A stretch of 16,460 nucleotides of DNA. It comes from Asparagopsis taxiformis. Lineage: Eukaryota > Rhodophyta > Florideophyceae > Bonnemaisoniales > Bonnemaisoniaceae. The stretch is from NCBI GenBank assembly GCA_030407315.1, contig JALQPE010000674.1, positions 1 through 16,460 on the forward strand. The letters are read 5' to 3'. Under the pieces are notes generated by a model. It was not told where the DNA came from and made no database searches. It saw only the letters and a list, made by a program, of their open reading frames with translations. Positions 7,972-15,902 of this stretch are shown piece by piece; within the stretch, counting starts at the first letter, position 1; each line of letters opens with the position of its first letter. Made by a program: the position numbers and the translations under genes.

Positions 7972-9855
7972 TCAACCATCCTCCATTACGCCAAAACCGT
8001 TATCAGCAGTGGCTGCATGGCGCCGCTCCATGCCCCCATACTGTGGGGCATTGATTTCGACATTCAGGTTTGCACTCAGGTGTCCAGCATATGGGTCAAC
8101 GACGAAAAGTTCTGCGCCAATTAGTCCTTGCGCAATCACACAATCCATTACAGCACCGAGGTTTGACGTAATATGCGATTGAATCCAATCCTCGGACACT
8201 AGAACAAGTGATGAGCAGCGGTTTACATCATCAACGACATGAACAATTCCAGACCCCTCTCCGCTTTGCCACACTTCAACAGCCTCTCTCGTCACAGTAC
8301 GGCTTGCAAACACATGCCGTGACTGTGCACTAGTCCGCTGTTCGCTCTCGACAACGTCCGTTTCTTCCCTTGCTTGCGAGCCTTGGAGACAAGACATGCA
8401 GTACACCACCATACCAACTAATTGCTGAAAAGCTACCCCCACATATTGACTGTACCGCCTTGTAAACTCCTTCTGCCGTGCACCTCCTTTCCCCTTCGGT
8501 TCATCCAAACACTCCACAGTAGTCACTAGCCAAGCATCCAGGCGCGCCAGCGTTAGTATGCTCGTCTCTATGTCCATTACTTGTTCTGGTCGTATCGAAT
8601 AACCCCTGAAGATGTCCAGCACATTCACAGCTACTCGGTTGTTAAACCATGCATCACCATTCACTTCCATTTCGAAGCTGTCAGGAACCAAGCCTTTGCT
8701 GTATCGCAGCTCTGAGAACGGTGCCGTTCGCCACCTCCCCATATCCAAATCACCGTTACTTTCCCGTTTCAAAAGCTTCTCAGACGCTTCGCGCTTTTGA
8801 TCCTCTCGCTCGTCCATCTCAGCTCGCGTCGTCAGCATCGTGCATCTAGACATTAATTTCGTGTACCCCAGCGAACCGAACAATCTGTCCCTCGCATTAC
8901 GCTTCCGTGCACTCATCACGTCGGACAGTTTCTGCGTCACCTTCACTTTCAATTCCTTGCTCCCCGCCACAGCCTCTTGACAGCACACACGCTGCTCCTC
9001 ATCGGAAAACACATCACACCACGGACTTTGACGCAGTACGTGTCGCACCAAGTCATTCAGCAGATCACTCTCGTCCCTGTACGAAGGTGTATACCACTGC
9101 AGATTCTTGATGATATAGCCCGGAGGGGTAGCAATATATCCTACACCGTTTTCGCTCCAAAGTGTCCCTTCTACCGGCTCTACCTCGATGGTACGTCCAG
9201 TCCAACGTCTCTGCGTTTGTTCCGCTATAGGGTCCAGCTCCATAGTCTCGTTCTTGCACCACTTTGTCAGGTTTTCCTCAACCGCCCTAAGAACTCCAAG
9301 GTATTTCACAGGAATGGCTTTCTGTATTTTCGACTTACCGCCACCGTGATCACTGATTCTACCTGTTCTCGCAATTGCAGTAAGGCTGGCATTTTCCGCC
9401 TGCAGAGTCTTCACCTTAGCCTCCAACGCAACAATCTCCGTGGTGAGCGCCTTGTTTGCTATGTCCTGGCTAAACACTTTTTTTTCCAGCTCCGCGATCT
9501 TCTTCTTCTGCGCATTGATGCGACTCGCCATTAAATCGATGGATTCCGGCGGATGCAACCTCTCTGCCCTCACCGTCCCCCCATCTCCCACGCTATCGGG
9601 AATATGATGTCCTCCATCGCCAATAGCCTGACGTCGCGGGGGCGTTACGCGCATATTTGGCACCAATGACACTCTGTTGTGACGAGGCCCGCACTCCGGC
9701 TGCTCTCTCCCCTCAGTACCACCTGACCGCCGATGATAGTTGGCATCCTGTGAACGTTGCTCAGAAACAACATCCCTTGCCGCTATCCTCGGGTCCCTGA
9801 CTGCATTACCTGCTGGGGCTGATGTACTCGGCATAGTTGGCGCAGTGGGGGTCAC
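7972..9855 (-). CDS. Coiled-coil protein of unknown function (main part), transposase partner
   Basis: I do not recognise a named family. The frame is open down to 9984 but lacks an ATG before MPSTS (ATG at 9832-9834); 9855 is only a GTG. The N-terminal ~100 residues are polar and disordered. Residues 109-163 form a clear coiled coil (INAQKKKIAELEKKV, ALEAKVKTLQAEN). Next comes a block with GVGYIATPPGYIIKNLQWY and a Lys/Arg-rich helix (SARKRNARDRLFGSLGY), then predicted helical segments and a C-terminal region with VVDPYAGHL. It runs convergent with the transposase, with 77 bp between stops, as accessory genes of two-gene DNA transposons often do. By analogy with TnpA of CACTA elements it might bind element DNA; that is inference. 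The true 5' end probably lies in the next entry, in another frame. Confidence 0.65.
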   Translation of the reverse strand: MTPTAPTMPSTSAPAGNAVRDPRIAARDVVSEQRSQDANYHRRSGGTEGREQPECGPRHNRVSLVPNMRVTPPRRQAIGDGGHHIPDSVGDGGTVRAERLHPPESIDLMASRINAQKKKIAELEKKVFSQDIANKALTTEIVALEAKVKTLQAENASLTAIARTGRISDHGGGKSKIQKAIPVKYLGVLRAVEENLTKWCKNETMELDPIAEQTQRRWTGRTIEVEPVEGTLWSENGVGYIATPPGYIIKNLQWYTPSYRDESDLLNDLVRHVLRQSPWCDVFSDEEQRVCCQEAVAGSKELKVKVTQKLSDVMSARKRNARDRLFGSLGYTKLMSRCTMLTTRAEMDEREDQKREASEKLLKRESNGDLDMGRWRTAPFSELRYSKGLVPDSFEMEVNGDAWFNNRVAVNVLDIFRGYSIRPEQVMDIETSILTLARLDAWLVTTVECLDEPKGKGGARQKEFTRRYSQYVGVAFQQLVGMVVYCMSCLQGSQAREETDVVESEQRTSAQSRHVFASRTVTREAVEVWQSGEGSGIVHVVDDVNRCSSLVLVSEDWIQSHITSNLGAVMDCVIAQGLIGAELFVVDPYAGHLSANLNVEINAPQYGGMERRHAATADNGFGVMEDG

Positions 9856-10256
9856 AGCCTCCAGTGTCTCGGAACCCCCGGCTGGGACTCCGTCTGCAGC
9901 ACCTCCGCATCTGCCAACCCGGGAGGAACTACCTTTGCCATAGCACTCTGCCGCAATTCCAACATGTTTTGAGCCACTATCATGTCATCATCATGATGTT
10001 CACTGTCCCTGCGAGCACGCTTGCCTCGGTCAAGCCCCATCTCTCTCCGCGCCGTTCCTCCTTCCTCACTTTCTCGCTGCGGATCCCCAGTTCTGCGCCG
10101 GTCCGTCTTGCGACTACCGGACCGCGGTTCAATGCTGCCGGTAGGCCCAGACCGCTTCTTCGCACGGGATTGTCGGGCACTCGATACAGCAGCTGCTGAC
10201 CGGGTTTTCTGGAGGCCCGGAGGCTTTGGAGCTTTCTTCGCAATACGCGGCGGCAT
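9852..10256 (-). CDS. Likely 5' part of the coiled-coil gene (different frame), 134 codons
   Basis: It starts MPPRIAKKAPKPPGLQ and is strongly basic over its first ~85 residues (KKR and KTDRRR patches), like a nuclear-localisation and DNA-contact tail. An acidic DSEHHDDD stretch and a short helix follow. Its stop (9852-9854) overlaps the open frame of the downstream main part, which opens at 9984. The two frames therefore share about 130 nt and differ by one base. They may be joined by an intron, by -1 frameshifting, or be split by a mutation. I found no canonical slippery heptamer in the overlap and no convincing short GT-AG intron. The end TESQPGVPRHWRL has no special character and is probably not the real C-terminus. 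Confidence 0.45.
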   Translation of the reverse strand: MPPRIAKKAPKPPGLQKTRSAAAVSSARQSRAKKRSGPTGSIEPRSGSRKTDRRRTGDPQRESEEGGTARREMGLDRGKRARRDSEHHDDDMIVAQNMLELRQSAMAKVVPPGLADAEVLQTESQPGVPRHWRL

Positions 10257-10408
10257 AATGAAGCTTTCCCGGAAGCGATGGAACGATTGAGTTGCACGAG
10301 ATACAAAAAAGATTGCTGTATAGTGTCGGTAACCACAACGGTCTGCGATGAACGTTCAGGTCAGGTCAAGTACCGGAGAATACGCCAACAGCCCAGATTG
10401 TATACGGT

Positions 10409-10489
10409 AGGCAGTCATCAACAGTATTTAATGAGGTACAATTACAGCTGTAGAGCTAGGCCGCGAGCACCCCTATGTCCGGAAGACGT
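10409..10489 (-). repeat. Continuation of hairpin module b (homologous to 371-460)
   Basis: Read on the minus strand, the sequence beyond TCAAATCAGG continues as TTCCGGACATAGGGGTGCTC and then GCGGCCTAGCTCTACAGCTG. It parallels the sequence after copies a and d (CGGATAAAGGGGTGCTCGC, CTAGCTTGACAGCTG) with gaps. The module is therefore longer than its 165-bp core here, whereas copy c (14480) stops exactly at TCAAATCAGG. Confidence 0.6.
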
Positions 10490-10670
10490 CCTGATTTGAA
10501 TTAAAATTTGGGCTATTCTCAAAAACATGCACATGTGAACATGTTTTTGAGATGGGGGTGTGCCGTACGGCACAATCGACCCGCTGAAATCGATGTTTTT
10601 TGCAATATTTTTTTCTGCCCTGAATTGTAGAATTTCTGGGCGGACAGCAATGCAACTGAGCTGGACATCC
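10490..10670 (-). repeat. Inverted repeat, left end of the methyltransferase-SET element (module copy b)
   Basis: 181 bp, the reverse complement of 14464-14644 at high identity. It includes the 165-bp module plus GGATGTCCAGCTCAG on the inner side, which is shared only with the right end. The 36-nt hairpin is at 10517-10552 and the 14-bp palindrome at 10560-10573. Flanks show no target-site duplication (left flank ends GACGT, right flank begins ATGCA). Confidence 0.85.
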
Positions 10671-10915
10671 ACCGGGCGTCCATTTCAACTTGGTCGTGTA
10701 TTTTGCATCTGCACGCATAACAGCATCCAAGCAGTCAGGTTCACTGCTCGGACGAAGTGCACCTAGAGTGTGAACGATTGGTTTTTGACAGGCGAGTACT
10801 GCTCAATAGGTTTCACCCTGGAGTAATGGTGGCTGGACATGCTGCATTATATGATATACTTCAACTCTGGAACGTAGCTTTATTTGTAGTCGAAATGAAA
10901 ACATCTTTCGTGACC
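10671..10915. other. 3' flank of the methyltransferase-SET gene
   Basis: About 245 bp between the left inverted repeat and the stop codon of the fusion gene. I see no gene, strong hairpin or repeat here. Presumably it is the 3' untranslated region. Confidence 0.4.
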
Positions 10916-13900
10916 CTAATTCCATGCTCTAAACGCTGTCCCATAATGAACGTAGAGCTCCTGCCCCGGACGGATATCGCGGATTGCACGTACTACAATG
11001 ATCTTCGGATTTTCTAGGTCCTTCGCCTTGAGCTTCTTCCCCGTCGAACCGCTGCTGTAGTTCTCGACAAACTCGACGTTGGCCATCCGCCTGGTGTCTT
11101 CCGCCGGAGTGTCCTCACCTCGCAAATACCGCGGGTCGTTGATGAACTGCGCCGAACAGAACGGAGCCGGAACAATCCAAATTGGATGCTCGATGTTTTC
11201 GTCGTCCTCCGCTGTTGCATACAGCTTGATGGCATACATCAAGAATGTTTCCTTCGTTATCGCCATGTGACCCTCTCCGTACGCGAACCTCATCGACTCC
11301 TTGCTCATATCAGAGTACACAACAGTTCCGTAGTATGCACATACTTCGTCGCCAACATTAAATGTCTGTTCAGCGAAGAGCCCTCTTCCTGCATTTGGAT
11401 GCTTAATCAGCGATGGTCGAACGCTCAATTTTTTCGCAACACAATCGTGTGCCCGCATCACGCGAGGGTTTTCAGTTTGCAACCAGCGGCGCAGGGAAGG
11501 TGGCCAATAATGTACCGGTTTTTCCATGTGCTCGTGCGACGCAATCGACTCTGGGCACAGCTGCCAGAGGTACTGCCGAATATATTTCGGGAACCTCTGG
11601 TACAGGGGAAGGCCAGGTGGGGGTTCGATGATCCTGCGTTCCCTCTGCGTACGCATCGTGACAGAGGGGGACGCCAAGAACTTCTCAGCACTCTGTTTCG
11701 CTTCTGTCGTGACCCTCATGTCAGTGTTGTTTGAAAGAATTACACGTGACATGACTGCACACAGCTTTGGAAGCGATCGTGCCACACACAATTTGTCCAT
11801 GTCACTGCCGACGAAAACACGGTGCTCAGGCAAGCTCATAGCTGCTTTTCCCGTTGCGAAAGTGCCAGAGAATGGATCGACAACAATATCACCAGGCTGT
11901 GAATGCTGGCTGATCAACTCCATCATGAGAGCGACGCTCTTCTGCTCTGCACGAACTCTGACCGTAGCACCGGTTGTGCTCCTTGTTCGCCACACCATCT
12001 CATTCGAATCGATGGCGGGCATATTGATGGTGACGTTGCACCACGCCGGGTACGTGCCGTCCATGTATCCGTGGTTCCTATAGGCCACCATCTCGCTTCC
12101 GGTCTTGAACGGAACACCTCGCTTCCAGAAGTGGATAGCGACCTCTGCCATGTTCATGCGTTGGTACCTCTTCCGCCCCGGCATTTGATAGAGGTGCCCA
12201 GGTAGTCGGACAAACAACAGAGGTACCTCGTCAACGAAGAAAACTGAATTCCGAACGACGTCCTCCTCCTCCTCGTCCTCCTCCTCATCCGCACTTTCTT
12301 CGCCACTGTGCTGCGATGCTTCGGAGTCCGAATTCATGGACGTAACCTCTTCTTCATCCGACCCGTCATCACTGGCAGCAGCATCGGTTGGGCCTTCTGA
12401 CTGCGGTCCTTTGTACGTTTCCAAGTAATGGAACCATTCGTAGAACTGCAAAACGGAGCAGAACACGATGCCGTGGCCACCGGGGCGCAACAGCTCGTCA
12501 AACACTTCGATGCTAGCCTGCATATCTTCTGCAGTTAGCCTGTCGTACGAAGAGTTGGAATCGTTCCTCTTACGACGAACATTGTAGGGCGGATCAGTCA
12601 GAATGAGCTGAACGTTGCCCGTGATGGGCACGTGTTCTCGGCTCTCGTCGGCACTGACCAAATCTTCGAAAGGGACGTCGTACACCCGGCAATACTGACT
12701 CATTTTCGAAAGAAAGTCCTTTGCGAGAGCCTGCCCTTCACTTTCCTGCTCTTCTGTCGCATGGGGTGACGGTGACGGGGGAGACGGCCCTTGGGCAGTA
12801 AGACTGGTCCTCCCAGGTCCAAGTTGAAGCCTGGTTGTGTGTCTTGTCGACGGAACCAAACCTCTCCCTCCTGTGTTGCGACGAGTGGGAGTGTCATCAA
12901 CCGGCTTGGGGACCTTTTCTGCGTCCGCGGCTTGTGGTGCCGGGCGGAGGACAGCCATAACGTCTTCGTCGAGGGTGTCAAAGTACGCTGGCAGCTTGTC
13001 CGGATTTCCGCTTGACAAGTATATTTCCAGCGCCCCCCAGCGGTCGGACTCCGGCCAGGTGTACAGGTCCGGGTTGACGATAAGAAACTGCAACCGGTCG
13101 AAGAACTTCCTCACAAGGTCCCTAAATGCACTGTGCTGCGCACTGGTTCTTGTCTCTACTTTTCCACCATATCCATCAGGATGAGATAGGGGAGCTTTGT
13201 TGTGGTAGAGATCTAGCTTCTGCTCCATCGGTGCGAATAGACCTTCATCGAGCACGTCAAACCAATGCTCACTGCTGTCGAAAATGATGTACGGCGCCAT
13301 CAACTCTTCGAAGCTGGAAAACTTTGCGGCGAAGGCCACATCGGTCCAAGCATGGTATAAAACTTGAACCACGTAACAAGCTCGATTAGTGCTTTTCCGA
13401 TGGGCTGGGACGCGTGCGGCTTCGTTCCCCTCTTCGGCCGCATCTCCTATTCGGCGACGCGGCAGGTTCTTGTTGTGATTTCGGATGATAGACAACGCTT
13501 GGAAATACATCAATACCTCGAACGTTTCCGGTGGAGCAAGAACGAAGGCGCTTGGTTCCCCGCGCTGCGGCGCCTGTAGTGGCGAAGGAAGCATGTTACA
13601 TCCAATAAGGAAGGTCTGCGGCACGATCCCAGAAAGGATGCAGTGCTCAACCCATTGCCCGATACGCTCATCCTGTCTTGAAAACTCGGCAATGGGTAAT
13701 GCCAGACGAACAATCTGCTTGGCTCGCTCAACGTTCATCTCTGCCATGACGATTTCGGCAACATCCGCCTCGACTCCAGCATTCTTCGAACGACCGCTGA
13801 AGGCCATGCTGAGTCGACCTTGCAGCGCCACAAATTGTTCTTCCGTGCCCTGCGCAACCCAAGCGCCAAGGTCCGCGTATGTGAAACCTCCCGGCTTGTC

Positions 13901-14113
13901 CGTCAAGTCTGCGAAACTTGAGTGGGCGAATAAATCCAGCAAGAGGCGGAGGAAGTCTTTGCCAGCGAGAGTAGTTTCGCGGGCGGCGCGACCTACGTTT
14001 CGACGTGTACCCATGTCACTAGAATCCTCCCAAGGGCTAGCGGGTTCGCGCAGAATTGGCACGGTTGCGTCGTCAACGATCGGATTGCTGTTGCGCCTGC
14101 GCTTATTCGTCAT
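10916..14113 (-). CDS. DNA amino-methyltransferase fused to a SET histone-methyltransferase domain, 1065 aa
   Basis: One uninterrupted frame from ATG to TAG. Residues 1-430 are a helical region I do not recognise, with a basic start (NKRRR). About 395-470 is Pro/Ser/Thr-rich linker. The methyltransferase follows: VQLILTDPPYNV, with catalytic DPPY at 507-510, then IVVDPFSGTFATGKAA with Asp746. This catalytic-before-SAM order is that of beta-class DNA amino-methyltransferases, and DPPY rather than SPPY favours N6-adenine. Between the motifs, at the target-recognition position, lies an acidic insert (about 579-618). The C-terminus is a SET domain: AGRGLFA from Ala908, VCAYYG, AQFINDPRY (Asp in place of the usual His of the Asn-His pair), ANVEFVE, and ending IRPGQELYVHYG with the catalytic-site Tyr. 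SET domains methylate histone lysines. The gene lies between inverted repeats. It could write DNA and histone marks on its own element; that is inference. Confidence 0.9.
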   Translation of the reverse strand: MTNKRRRNSNPIVDDATVPILREPASPWEDSSDMGTRRNVGRAARETTLAGKDFLRLLLDLFAHSSFADLTDKPGGFTYADLGAWVAQGTEEQFVALQGRLSMAFSGRSKNAGVEADVAEIVMAEMNVERAKQIVRLALPIAEFSRQDERIGQWVEHCILSGIVPQTFLIGCNMLPSPLQAPQRGEPSAFVLAPPETFEVLMYFQALSIIRNHNKNLPRRRIGDAAEEGNEAARVPAHRKSTNRACYVVQVLYHAWTDVAFAAKFSSFEELMAPYIIFDSSEHWFDVLDEGLFAPMEQKLDLYHNKAPLSHPDGYGGKVETRTSAQHSAFRDLVRKFFDRLQFLIVNPDLYTWPESDRWGALEIYLSSGNPDKLPAYFDTLDEDVMAVLRPAPQAADAEKVPKPVDDTPTRRNTGGRGLVPSTRHTTRLQLGPGRTSLTAQGPSPPSPSPHATEEQESEGQALAKDFLSKMSQYCRVYDVPFEDLVSADESREHVPITGNVQLILTDPPYNVRRKRNDSNSSYDRLTAEDMQASIEVFDELLRPGGHGIVFCSVLQFYEWFHYLETYKGPQSEGPTDAAASDDGSDEEEVTSMNSDSEASQHSGEESADEEEDEEEEDVVRNSVFFVDEVPLLFVRLPGHLYQMPGRKRYQRMNMAEVAIHFWKRGVPFKTGSEMVAYRNHGYMDGTYPAWCNVTINMPAIDSNEMVWRTRSTTGATVRVRAEQKSVALMMELISQHSQPGDIVVDPFSGTFATGKAAMSLPEHRVFVGSDMDKLCVARSLPKLCAVMSRVILSNNTDMRVTTEAKQSAEKFLASPSVTMRTQRERRIIEPPPGLPLYQRFPKYIRQYLWQLCPESIASHEHMEKPVHYWPPSLRRWLQTENPRVMRAHDCVAKKLSVRPSLIKHPNAGRGLFAEQTFNVGDEVCAYYGTVVYSDMSKESMRFAYGEGHMAITKETFLMYAIKLYATAEDDENIEHPIWIVPAPFCSAQFINDPRYLRGEDTPAEDTRRMANVEFVENYSSGSTGKKLKAKDLENPKIIVVRAIRDIRPGQELYVHYGTAFRAWN

Positions 14114-14163
14114 AATGGAATGAGTGGAAATTCGGTACAGGATGGCGACCGCTCGGCGAGACA

Positions 14164-14175
14164 GTCAAATTTGAC
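14164..14175. promoter_or_regulatory. 12-bp palindrome near the methyltransferase-SET start
   Basis: GTCAAATTTGAC is a perfect palindrome about 50 bp upstream of the ATG. It could be a dimeric transcription-factor site. The role is inferred from position and symmetry only. Confidence 0.4.
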
Positions 14176-14370
14176 GACGTATCTCGTGACGTTTGCACTC
14201 TTTCGTGAGGAACACTGGTTGATATCGAACGGAACAGAGTATACGGGTACACAGCACTGGAAAGGTCTTGAAACCCGTAACCGGTGTAGGTAATAAGTTG
14301 TGACGGATACGTGGTAGACAAAAATTTTAAAAAGATTGTGATTCCCTGTCTTTGAGGGTTGTACTGCACG

Positions 14371-14400
14371 GCCGCCATGGCGGCTGTGACTGCAGTCACA
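14371..14400. promoter_or_regulatory. Two abutting perfect palindromes upstream of the methyltransferase-SET gene
   Basis: GCCGCCATGGCGGC (14 bp, 14371-14384) is followed immediately by TGTGACTGCAGTCACA (16 bp, 14385-14400), which is followed by a further TGTCACA half-site (about 14406-14412). They lie about 260 bp upstream of the ATG, just inside the right inverted repeat. The GTGAC words resemble bZIP-type half-sites. An operator for the fusion gene, or a target of an element-encoded protein, is plausible. Confidence 0.5.
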
Positions 14401-14463
14401 TAGGTTGTCACAGGTGCATCACGCTTACCAGGTGAGCGACATCCGGACGGCCACTGGACATGG

Positions 14464-14644
14464 GGATGTCCAGCTCAGATGCATTGCTGGCCAGACCAGA
14501 AATTCTACAATTTCGGGCAGCAAAAATATTGCAAAAAAACATCGATTTGGGCGGTCGATTGTGCCGTACGGCACACCCCCATCTCAAAAACATGTTCACA
14601 TGTGCATGTTTTTGAGAATAGCCCAAATTTTAATTCAAATCAGG
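14464..14644 (+). repeat. Inverted repeat, right end of the methyltransferase-SET element (module copy c)
   Basis: Reverse complement of 10490-10670. The 165-bp module core is 14480-14644, with the 14-bp palindrome at 14561-14574 and the hairpin at 14582-14617. It shares GGATGTCCAGCTCAG and the AATT-CTAC-AATT form with copy b, unlike copies a and d. Homology to the family ends sharply at TCAAATCAGG. Confidence 0.85.
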
Positions 14645-14944
14645 ATGCAGATATTCGTCTTCTAGCATTGTCAGAACACATTCGTATAACCACATTTGGA
14701 GAACCTGAGCCCAGAGCTATCGGTTTTGGCGGGAGCTAAGCCATATCTCATATAATCAGTAACTACTTCCCGCCAGCTGAGTGGTGGAACCCCTGCTATT
14801 TCTACCAACGAGACATACGGGGTGTCAACTCGGCAATCGTATATGATTTGGGTGCTAAATTTATTCAAGAGACGAATGGGCTTCGAAAAGGAGCCCAACT
14901 ACGTCTACTTGTGATCCATGGGTATAGGACTATTCTATTCTTCT
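14645..14944. other. No gene recognised
   Basis: Only short frames without protein character. I see no repeat of the families found elsewhere in the window. Confidence 0.45.
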
Positions 14945-15278
14945 CCAGGCTTCCACCGTAGCCGCCTCCTCCGCCTCCGTTAATGGAAAGAATATCCGAA
15001 CCGCACCTCAACATGTTCTTCATGTGATCCATGGGTACTGACATCTCACATGCTCTCCAGGCTTCCACCGTAGCCGCCTCCTCCGCCTCCGTTAATGGCA
15101 ACAATATCCAAACTGGACCTCTACATGTTTTTTTGTGATCCATGGGTACTGACATCTCACATGTTCTCCAGGCTTCCTCCAAAGCCGCCACCTCCACCTC
15201 CGTTAATGGAAAGAATACCTGAACCGCAGGCTTCCTCCATAGCCGCCTCCACCTCCGTTAATGGCAAAAACATCTCAC
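14945..15278 (-). repeat. 111-bp tandem repeat encoding a glycine-rich peptide on the minus strand
   Basis: Units begin CCAGGCTTCC at 14945, 15057 and 15168 (periods 112 and 111 bp), and a shortened unit begins CAGGCTTCC at 15227. On the minus strand each unit can encode INGGGGGGYGGSL or a close variant, preceded by a DI(L/V)(S/A)-like stretch. Differences between units are mostly synonymous in this frame (GGC/GGT, TAC/TAT), apart from Tyr to Phe in one. A stop follows shortly after each repeat, and the frames of adjacent units are not joined, so it is no simple ORF. Duplicated small exons or a decayed glycine-rich gene are possible. Confidence 0.55.
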
Positions 15279-15529
15279 CGGGCTGAAAACGGACGGACGA
15301 CATTGGGTTCGTTCCGCTGCGTAGACGTTTAGAATCTTGTTAGAAAAAAGTAAACGAAAGAGAATGACATCTCATCTCTGTCGCAATATGTTCCATTTTC
15401 AAGTTCTCGGGTTCCACACCCATCAAGGCCTGGATCGAACCCTCTTCGATGGATAGGACAAATAGTGGAAGGCTTTTAAGCCTGTGACCAAGCGGCTATT
15501 GATTGGTTGGAGGAAGGAAATTACAGAGG
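15279..15529. other. Non-coding stretch with tRNA-like boxes on the minus strand
   Basis: I see no gene. On the minus strand TAGCCGCTTGG (15498-15488) resembles a pol III A box and GGTTCGATCC (15441-15432) resembles a B box, 46 nt apart. CAATCAA upstream and TTGATGG downstream could pair in 6 of 7 positions like an acceptor stem, and a short D-arm (GCC/GGC) is possible. The anticodon and T arms do not fold properly. A tRNA-derived SINE remnant is the most I would suggest. Confidence 0.2.
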
Positions 15530-15738
15530 AAATTTAGCTGAGTACGGTGCTCGCGATAGCTGTTAGGTTAAAGTCAAATATGTGTTTCGATTATTTTTCG
15601 TACGAAAATGTCTTGCAAAAGACGATGCTTTGTCGTTCTCCTGGAGGGAGTCCGTTGCATTGCACTCAATTCGAGAGCATCGTCATGAAGGAGAGGATTC
15701 TTTCTGCTTGTTAGAATCGGTTTAGAGCACATAGCTAA

Positions 15739-15902
15739 TGCATTACTGGCCAGCCCAGAAATTGTAGAATTTCGGGCAGCAAAAATATTGTAAAAAACCT
15801 TGATTTGGGCGGCCGATTGTGCCGTACGGCACACCCCCATCTCAAAAACATGTTCACATGTGCATGTTTTTGAGAATAGCCCAAATTTTAACTCAAATCA
15901 GG
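15739..15902 (+). repeat. Hairpin-palindrome module, copy d
   Basis: The 14-bp palindrome is at 15819-15832 and the 36-nt hairpin at 15840-15875, again with a 7-nt spacer. It shares AATT-GTAG-AATT with copy a. It lies about 350 bp upstream of the frameshifted gene copy. Confidence 0.9.

Larger units (their letters stand above)
4856..10256. mobile_element. Core of a two-gene DNA transposon (boundaries unknown)
   Basis: The convergent transposase and coiled-coil genes form one unit. Candidate ends are the inverted hairpin modules at 206-370 (plus) and 10490-10654 (minus). The right one continues for ~80 bp of shared sequence (10409-10489) toward the gene pair. If those are the ends, the element would be ~10.4 kb and also include the 979 gene and the satellites, which seems long. 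I saw no target-site duplication. Confidence 0.45.
10490..14644. mobile_element. 4155-bp segment with 181-bp terminal inverted repeats carrying a methyltransferase-SET gene
   Basis: The ends (10490-10670 and 14464-14644) are inverted copies with outer termini CCTGATTTGAA and TTCAAATCAGG. The only gene inside is the methyltransferase-SET fusion on the minus strand. No transposase lies inside, so it would be non-autonomous and could be moved by a transposase acting in trans, perhaps that at 4856. Against a simple transposon: no target duplication is visible, and homology to the module family continues outward past the left end. It may instead be the right portion of a larger composite element. 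Confidence 0.55.

Noticed and set aside
8977..9534. Plus-strand frame of 185 codons
   Set aside because: Antisense to the coiled-coil gene; no independent coding signal.
13485..14123. Plus-strand frame of 212 codons
   Set aside because: It lies antisense to the N-terminal part of the methyltransferase-SET gene and has no recognisable features; a shadow frame.
15424..15510. A functional tRNA gene
   Set aside because: The anticodon arm and T arm cannot fold, and the B box is one base short.
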